A stretch of 64,000 nt of DNA from Rhizobium sp. NXC24. Its GTDB lineage: Bacteria > Pseudomonadota > Alphaproteobacteria > Rhizobiales > Rhizobiaceae. Under the pieces are notes generated by a model that saw only the letters and a list, made by a program, of their open reading frames with translations, made no database searches and was not told where the DNA came from. Within the stretch, counting starts at the first letter, position 1. Each line of letters begins with the position of its first letter. Where the stretch lies: positions 3,602,501-3,666,500 of the forward strand of contig NZ_CP024311.1 of the NCBI RefSeq assembly GCF_002944315.1. Reading direction: 5' to 3'. Both the position numbers and the translations under genes were made by a program. Below, piece by piece: positions 59,107 to 64,000 of this stretch.

Positions 59107-59772
59107 CTAAGGCATGAAGGAGAGGCGAACATCCGGCATTTTTCCACCGGGATGCTGCAATCGCGTGGAAAATCCGCGGCTCTCATGCGGCCCGATACGG
59201 TTTACCGGCGGGTTCACCACCACGCTTGTCAGCAATTGACCGCCGGAGAAGATATCTGCACGGACAGGTGGCACCGAGAGCGTGGCGCCGGTCTCGTTCT
59301 CGATGATGCCGTTAACGGTGAGCACCCGCATGCCGTTCTCGTCGCGCGGCGTCAGCGTCACATGGGAAAACTGTAGCGGCTCCGAGGTGGCCTGTGCCGG
59401 CGTACCCGACAATCCCGAGAAGCCGCCGGCAAGCCCGAAGACCAGGATGGCCAGAGCAACGATGAGCGCCACGAAGCTGCGCCGCGAGGCTTGCTGCAGC
59501 CAGCCTTCGGCAAGGCGCAGGCCCGTGAGCGCATGCAGGAAAGCTCCCTTGGGAGCCGGCCGCGGCGATTGGCTGGGGCGGAAAGCCCCGTCGCGAGCGT
59601 TGCTGCCCGAGGCGGTTCTGATGCGGCTGGGAATGACCGTCACGAACTCGGCGTCGACGACATCCGGCTTCGGCCCGAAGCGGCGCGATAGTCCCGAACC
59701 CAATGCGCGTTCGGGCGGCAGCAGGTCATAGATCAATCCCGCCTGTTGTTGGCGGTGGCGAAAAGTGCCCAT
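59107..59772 (-). CDS. membrane protein with DUF3426-like C-terminal domain
   Basis: 221 residues from the ATG at 59772 (GGGAG 7 bases upstream). About 115 cytoplasmic basic residues, one helix (SFVALIVALAILVFGLAGGFSG) and an exported domain with a V-N-G-I-I-E-N-E-T-G-A strand that resembles FxLYD/DUF3426 beta-domains. The zinc ribbon usual at the start of that group is absent. Divergent from ftsE, and this pairing is kept in rhizobia; function unknown. Confidence 0.75.
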   Translation of the reverse strand: MGTFRHRQQQAGLIYDLLPPERALGSGLSRRFGPKPDVVDAEFVTVIPSRIRTASGSNARDGAFRPSQSPRPAPKGAFLHALTGLRLAEGWLQQASRRSFVALIVALAILVFGLAGGFSGLSGTPAQATSEPLQFSHVTLTPRDENGMRVLTVNGIIENETGATLSVPPVRADIFSGGQLLTSVVVNPPVNRIGPHESRGFSTRLQHPGGKMPDVRLSFMP

Positions 59773-59970
59773 GACGATCTCCCTTTCCGGTGATCCACAT
59801 GGTTTCAACGCCCACCTGAATTCTGGGCATTGAAACGAATCCTGCCCAGTCGTAAATTTTAATAGTTAATGCTTCGCAAAGATCGCCATGAATCGGGCGC
59901 CTTTCCAGCAAAATTTACCGGCTGTTAACGCCCTTGGTTAACAAGTCGCCTGATTGAACACTGCGGAAGA

Positions 59971-60642
59971 GTGGACTGCCCGTTGATTCATTTTGAGAAC
60001 GTCGGTTTGCGCTATGGTATGGGTCCGGAAATCCTCCGTGACCTGACCTTCGACATTCCGCGAAAATCGTTCCAGTTCCTGACGGGACCTTCCGGCGCCG
60101 GCAAGACGACGTTGCTTCGGCTTCTCTTCATGTCGCTGCAGCCGACCCGCGGACTGATCCGCATGTTCGACCGCGAGATTTCCTCGATCCCGCGCAACGA
60201 GCTGCCGTTGCTGCGCCGCCGCGTCGGCATCGTCTTTCAGGACTTCCGGCTGCTGGAGCATCTCACGACATACGAAAACGTCGCCCTGCCGCTGCGCGTG
60301 CGCGGCAAGGAGGAAAGTTCCTATCGCACCGACGTATTGGAACTATTGAAGTGGGTCGGCCTCGGCGAACGCATCAATGTGCTGCCGCCGGTGCTGTCGG
60401 GCGGCGAGAAGCAGCGCGCCGCCATTGCCCGCGCCCTGATCGACCGCCCCGAGATCCTGCTCGCCGACGAACCGACCGGCAATGTCGATCCACCCATGGC
60501 ACGGCGGCTGCTGAACCTGTTCCTCGAACTCAATCGCCTCGGCACGGCCGTCGTCATCGCCACGCACGACCTCACGCTCATGGATCAGATCGAAGCCCGG
60601 CGCATGATTTTATCGGGAGGGCATCTCGATATCTATGACTGA
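59971..60642 (+). CDS. ftsE: cell division ATP-binding protein FtsE
   Basis: 223 residues from a GTG at 59971, or 219 from a TTG at 59983 (LIHFENVGLRY); the latter has better spacing to GGA. ABC ATPase with Walker A GPSGAGKTT, signature LSGGEKQR, Walker B ILLADEPTGNVD. With FtsX it activates peptidoglycan hydrolases at the septum. Overlaps ftsX by 8 bases. Confidence 0.95.
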   Translation: MDCPLIHFENVGLRYGMGPEILRDLTFDIPRKSFQFLTGPSGAGKTTLLRLLFMSLQPTRGLIRMFDREISSIPRNELPLLRRRVGIVFQDFRLLEHLTTYENVALPLRVRGKEESSYRTDVLELLKWVGLGERINVLPPVLSGGEKQRAAIARALIDRPEILLADEPTGNVDPPMARRLLNLFLELNRLGTAVVIATHDLTLMDQIEARRMILSGGHLDIYD

Positions 60643-61681
60643 GCCCGCTCCCCGCAGGAAAGCCTCGAATGCCGGGGCTGCCAACAACCAGGAAAGACCC
60701 GTCGCATCTCCGCCGGAGAAGAGGCGGCCGGAAATGCGCGTGCGCCCGACCGGACCGATCGTGCCGTCCTCCAATATCCAAGGCAATGCGCTGATCGTCG
60801 TTATCGCCATCATGGCTTTCCTTGCCTGCCTGACGCTCGGCGCCGTCAGCATGGTGCGCTCGACGGCGGCAAGCTGGGAGAGCCAGATTTCCCGCGAGAT
60901 CACCATCCAGATCAAGCCGGACGACAATCTCGATATGGACAAGGCGCTGGCCAGCGCCCGCGACATCGCGCTTGGTTTCGTCGGCACCAAGTCCGGCCAG
61001 ATCGTCGACGAGGCGGCGACCGCTCGCTTGCTCGAACCCTGGCTCGGCGCCGGCCTCGACCTCAAGGAGCTGCCCGTCCCGCGCCTGGTGATCATCACGA
61101 TCGACGAAACGCATCCCCCCGACTTCGAGGCGATGCGCAACCTCCTCAAGGATCAGATTCCGCAGGCGACGCTGGATGATCACCGCACCTGGGTCGATCG
61201 GCTCGTCTCGATGGCGCACACCACCGTTCTCATCGGCACCGGCGTCCTGCTCCTGGTTTTCACCGCCATGGTGCTGACCGTGGTGTTTGCCACGCGCGGC
61301 GCGCTCTCGAGCAATCGCCACATCGTCGAGGTGCTCCATTTCGTCGGCGCCGAGAGCACCTTTGTTGCCACCGAATTCCAGAAGCATTTCCTGAAGATCA
61401 GCCTGAAGGGTTCGGCTGCCGGCAGCGCGCTCGCCGCCCTGTTTTTCGCCAGCGCCGGCTTTCTGCAAAGCCGCACGATCGCGACGCCGCAGACCGACCA
61501 GGCAACCGCCCTGTTCGGCACATTCTCGGTCGGCGCGCTCGGCTATCTCGGCATCCTCGCCACCATGATCATCATTGCCCTGCTCACCACGGTCACGGCG
61601 CGCTTCACCGTCATGCGCACCATTTACGAGATCGATTTGATCCGCTCCGACCCCGGAAGAACCGAAACTGTGCAAAATTGA
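60635..61681 (+). CDS. ftsX: cell division protein FtsX
   Basis: 348 residues. The cytoplasmic N-terminal tail is basic and Pro-rich (about 1-48). Four helices: about 49-70, 190-215, 245-270 and 290-325. The periplasmic domain between the first two (WESQISREITIQIKPDDN onward) is typical of FtsX and contacts the hydrolase activator. Overlaps ftsE. Confidence 0.94.
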   Translation: MTEPAPRRKASNAGAANNQERPVASPPEKRRPEMRVRPTGPIVPSSNIQGNALIVVIAIMAFLACLTLGAVSMVRSTAASWESQISREITIQIKPDDNLDMDKALASARDIALGFVGTKSGQIVDEAATARLLEPWLGAGLDLKELPVPRLVIITIDETHPPDFEAMRNLLKDQIPQATLDDHRTWVDRLVSMAHTTVLIGTGVLLLVFTAMVLTVVFATRGALSSNRHIVEVLHFVGAESTFVATEFQKHFLKISLKGSAAGSALAALFFASAGFLQSRTIATPQTDQATALFGTFSVGALGYLGILATMIIIALLTTVTARFTVMRTIYEIDLIRSDPGRTETVQN

Positions 61682-61750
61682 CGCTAGGGCGATGATTTTT
61701 TTCGATCTAATGGTCTGTTCCTTGCCGCAATTGGCGCATAATAGCGAATC

Positions 61751-62473
61751 ATGAGCATGGACCTGACGACTCGCAAGACCGTGAGTTCGCAGACGTTGCG
61801 AGAGCAATCCCGCAGCGACCGGCCTGTGCGGCGCAGCCTCTTCCGAAGGTTTTTGCGCTGGGGCGGCTTCGGCTTCATCATCCTTGTCGCCGTTGTCTTC
61901 GGCGGCTTCCTGCATTTCGCCGATTCGATCACCACGCTGAAGCCGCCGCCGGAACCGAAGGCGGATGCCATTGTCGTGCTGACTGGCGGCTATCAGCGCA
62001 TAGGCCAGGCCGTGGAACTGCTGCGCACCGGCGCCGGCAACAGGTTGTTGATTTCCGGCGTCCATCCGACCACGACGCCGTCGCAAATCCGCAGGCTGAC
62101 CCAAAGCCCCGTCAGTCTCTTCAATTGCTGTGTCGATGTCGGTTATGACGCCCTCGACACCATCGGCAATGCCCGCGAAGCCGCGAAATGGATCCATGCC
62201 AGAGGCTACAAGAGCATACTGGTGGTGACGAACAACTATCACATGCCGCGCAGCCTGGCCGAGCTGAAATATGTCGATCCGGCCACGGATTTCATTCCCT
62301 ATCCGGTGGTCAATTCCGATCTCAAGACCAAGAACTGGTTCACCGACCCCAATGCGCTGCGCACCATGCTCTCCGAATATGCCAAGGTTCTTCTCGCCGG
62401 CGCCCGCAATCTCACGGGTCTCGGACGCCCGCTCGGCCTGCGCTCGCGGGAGACGGACGATGATCCGGACTAA
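61751..62473 (+). CDS. YdcF family protein (DUF218)
   Basis: 240 residues. One helix at about 37-57, then a DUF218 domain with ADAIVVLTGGYQRIGQAVELL, LLISGVHP, EAAKWIHARGYKSILVVTNNYHMPRSLAEL. YdcF/SanA proteins are linked to envelope synthesis in some bacteria. Same direction as ftsEX and the acyltransferase. Confidence 0.9.
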   Translation: MSMDLTTRKTVSSQTLREQSRSDRPVRRSLFRRFLRWGGFGFIILVAVVFGGFLHFADSITTLKPPPEPKADAIVVLTGGYQRIGQAVELLRTGAGNRLLISGVHPTTTPSQIRRLTQSPVSLFNCCVDVGYDALDTIGNAREAAKWIHARGYKSILVVTNNYHMPRSLAELKYVDPATDFIPYPVVNSDLKTKNWFTDPNALRTMLSEYAKVLLAGARNLTGLGRPLGLRSRETDDDPD

Positions 62474-62572
62474 GATACTTGGCGACACATGGACCGACTT
62501 TTTATTGACAGCGTAATCGTGTAGGCAAAGCTTCAGATGCTGGCGAAAGCCGGCGTGTTGGGAAAGCCTTTG

Positions 62573-63373
62573 ATGATCACCTTGCGTTCGATCCTGTTCA
62601 ATACGACCTTCTATGCCAACCTGATCATTCGCATGATCGTGCTTTCACCGATCTATTTCCTGATGCCGCGCAAGGCCGGCTACGCGATCCCCAAGGCCTG
62701 GGCGAAATCCAGCGTCTGGCTGATGGAGAAGATCGTCGGCACCACCTTCGAGATCGAGGGCTTGGAGAATATTCCCGCCGGCAGCTACATCTTCGCCCCG
62801 AAGCATCAATCCTTCTGGGATACCTTCGCACTGCTGCCCTATCTCGATGATCCGGTCTACATTCTGAAGCGCGAGCTGATGTGGATTCCGCTGTTCGGCT
62901 GGTATGCGAAGAAACAGCGCATGATCCCGGTCGACCGCAGCGCCCGCGGCAAGGTGATGTTCGACGTGCTGAAGCGCACGCGGGAAGAGCTTTCTACCGG
63001 CCGCCAGTTGATCATCTATCCCGAGGGCACTCGCCGTCCGCCGGGGGCCGAGCCGGTCTATAAGTACGGCATCGCCCGCATGTATCGTGATCTCGACATT
63101 CCCGTCGTCGCCGTGGCCATGCATCCCGGCCTGTTCTGGCCGCGCCGCACCTTCCGCAAGTATCCCGGCCATTTCAAGGTGCGCATCCTGCCGCCGATCC
63201 CGCCGGGCCTGGATCCGGACGCCTTCTTCGCGCGATTGCTTGAGGAGACGGAAAAGGCAAGCGACGAATTGCTGGTCGAAACCATCGCCAACAATCCGCA
63301 TCTGCCGGTCCCGCCGACGGCCGCGCGGCGCCTGGCCGAGATCGCAAAAGCGAAGATGGCGACCGCGGTTTAA
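62573..63373 (+). CDS. lysophospholipid acyltransferase family protein (PlsC-like)
   Basis: 266 residues from the ATG at 62573 (GGGA upstream); 62537 is an alternative start. Acylates lysophosphatidate or a related glycerolipid. Catalytic H-x4-D is HQSFWD in APKHQSFWDTFALLPY, and the glycerophosphate site is YPEGTRRPPG. Ends 4 bases inside the convergent ChaC gene. Confidence 0.9.
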   Translation: MITLRSILFNTTFYANLIIRMIVLSPIYFLMPRKAGYAIPKAWAKSSVWLMEKIVGTTFEIEGLENIPAGSYIFAPKHQSFWDTFALLPYLDDPVYILKRELMWIPLFGWYAKKQRMIPVDRSARGKVMFDVLKRTREELSTGRQLIIYPEGTRRPPGAEPVYKYGIARMYRDLDIPVVAVAMHPGLFWPRRTFRKYPGHFKVRILPPIPPGLDPDAFFARLLEETEKASDELLVETIANNPHLPVPPTAARRLAEIAKAKMATAV

Positions 63374-63903
63374 GACGCCTCCCGCATCCGCTCGATCTCG
63401 CCCGCCACCTGCTCCAGCCATTGGTCGCGAATGCCCATCTCGCGCAGATGCGTCAGCGTATTGAAGACATAGGCATCGTTCGGTCCGGACTGTCCGACGG
63501 CGGAATCGACAATATGGGCCGCCTCTATGGCGTCGAGCGTGCCGGCATATTGCTGATGATTACGGTCGACAATATAGGCGACGGCAGCTACCCTTCGGCC
63601 ATCCGCGAGACGAATGGGCAGCGTCCTTTCCAGATAGACGTTGGTGACCAACTCCCGCTCGCGTAGATAGCTCAGCACTTCGTCCCGCTCGGCGGCTGCT
63701 ATGCTGAATGCCATGCCGCGGCAGGAGCCGCCGTGATCGAGGCCGAGCACCAGGCCCGGACTTGCCTCCGTGCCGCGATGGACCCAGGAATGGACGCAAA
63801 GGGAGCGGCGGTAGCCGAAAATCAAGGCCTCTGCTTTTTCAACATAGCTAAACCCCGGATTCCACATGAGTGATCCGTAGCCAAATACCCAAAATTCGTC
63901 CAT
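63370..63903 (-). CDS. ChaC-like gamma-glutamylcyclotransferase
   Basis: 177 residues from the ATG at 63903. Removes gamma-glutamyl groups from glutathione. The start WVFGYGSLMWNPGF is the gamma-glutamyl-binding loop; YLRERELVTNVY holds the catalytic Glu. Overlaps the acyltransferase end by 4 bases. Confidence 0.9.
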   Translation of the reverse strand: MDEFWVFGYGSLMWNPGFSYVEKAEALIFGYRRSLCVHSWVHRGTEASPGLVLGLDHGGSCRGMAFSIAAAERDEVLSYLRERELVTNVYLERTLPIRLADGRRVAAVAYIVDRNHQQYAGTLDAIEAAHIVDSAVGQSGPNDAYVFNTLTHLREMGIRDQWLEQVAGEIERMREAS

Positions 63904-63954
63904 ATCCAACGCCAAATCATTGTGAACACATAGGTTCAACCATTGGAGAACAAC

Positions 63955-64000
63955 ATGGCAGCGTCAAGCCAGAGCGTAGCATCCGGCAGAGGCAAACGCA
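63955..64000 (+). CDS. start of a further gene, cut by window edge
   Basis: GGAGAA lies 5 bases before an ATG at 63955, followed by 15 open codons (MAASSQSVASGRGKR). In rhizobia a DUF2125 gene often follows ChaC in this place; that is memory of gene order and cannot be tested from 15 codons. Confidence 0.55.
   Translation, partial: MAASSQSVASGRGKR

Overview
The window looks like a chromosomal segment of an alphaproteobacterium of the Rhizobiaceae (Rhizobium-like). The grounds are high-GC coding sequence, conserved rhizobial gene orders (lysC-ptsP-prfA-prmC, argH-lipoprotein-lysA-DUF4175, etfB-etfA-hbd), alphaproteobacterial families (DUF4167, CpdR, PduO-type adenosyltransferase next to ETF) and short palindromic intergenic elements of the RIME type. 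I see no integrase, transposase, CRISPR array or phage gene. The species cannot be fixed from the sequence alone.

Layout. 1-9.3 kb: the tail of an M23 peptidase, clpB with a heat-shock-type promoter, an acetyltransferase, a DUF4167 protein, then prmC, prfA and ptsP on the minus strand, with lysC upstream of them to 10.6 kb. 10.9-19.3 kb: a TetR-MFS unit with paired operators, cytochrome b561, ubiG, a minus-strand run comF-grxC-nitrilase-DUF1178-DUF3291, a BioC/NDUFAF5-like methyltransferase, an orphan Flp pilin and a small membrane protein. 19.3-25.8 kb: mutT, a GNAT gene, argJ, a parvulin isomerase and the divergent secA. 25.9-30 kb: a LysR-tautomerase pair between two identical terminator stems, then a flippase-acetyltransferase pair.

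30-39 kb is the most accessory-like part: an acyl-CoA synthetase, an extra signal peptidase I in an AT-richer patch, an aldo/keto reductase, a Tat-exported arylsulfatase, a methyltransferase and a second TetR-MFS pair. A tRNA-Leu(CAA) at 39.1 kb is followed by an AT-rich YbjQ-family gene. 39.9-49 kb: DedA-like protein, DsbB, HNH nuclease, AlkA, GluQ-RS, YihY/BrkB, an SDR, a twin-TM protein, cobalamin adenosyltransferase, etfB, etfA and 3-hydroxybutyryl-CoA dehydrogenase. 49-64 kb: a TPR/ATP-grasp fusion protein, a TlpA-like thioredoxin, argH-lipoprotein-lysA, a DUF4175 protein, cpdR, hpt, a membrane protein divergent from ftsE-ftsX, a YdcF protein, an acyltransferase, a ChaC-type cyclotransferase and the first codons of another gene.

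Most genes are housekeeping: amino-acid synthesis (lysC, argJ, argH, lysA), translation termination (prfA, prmC), protein quality and export (clpB, secA, parvulin, dsbB, lepB-like), envelope and division (ftsEX, DUF4175, flippase) and electron transfer from acyl-CoA oxidation (etfBA, hbd). The least explained items are the TPR/ATP-grasp fusion, the extra signal peptidase, the flippase-acetyltransferase pair and several inverted-repeat regulatory sites. I did not find an obvious new multi-gene system. Family calls come from recognising motifs by eye; no database search was run.
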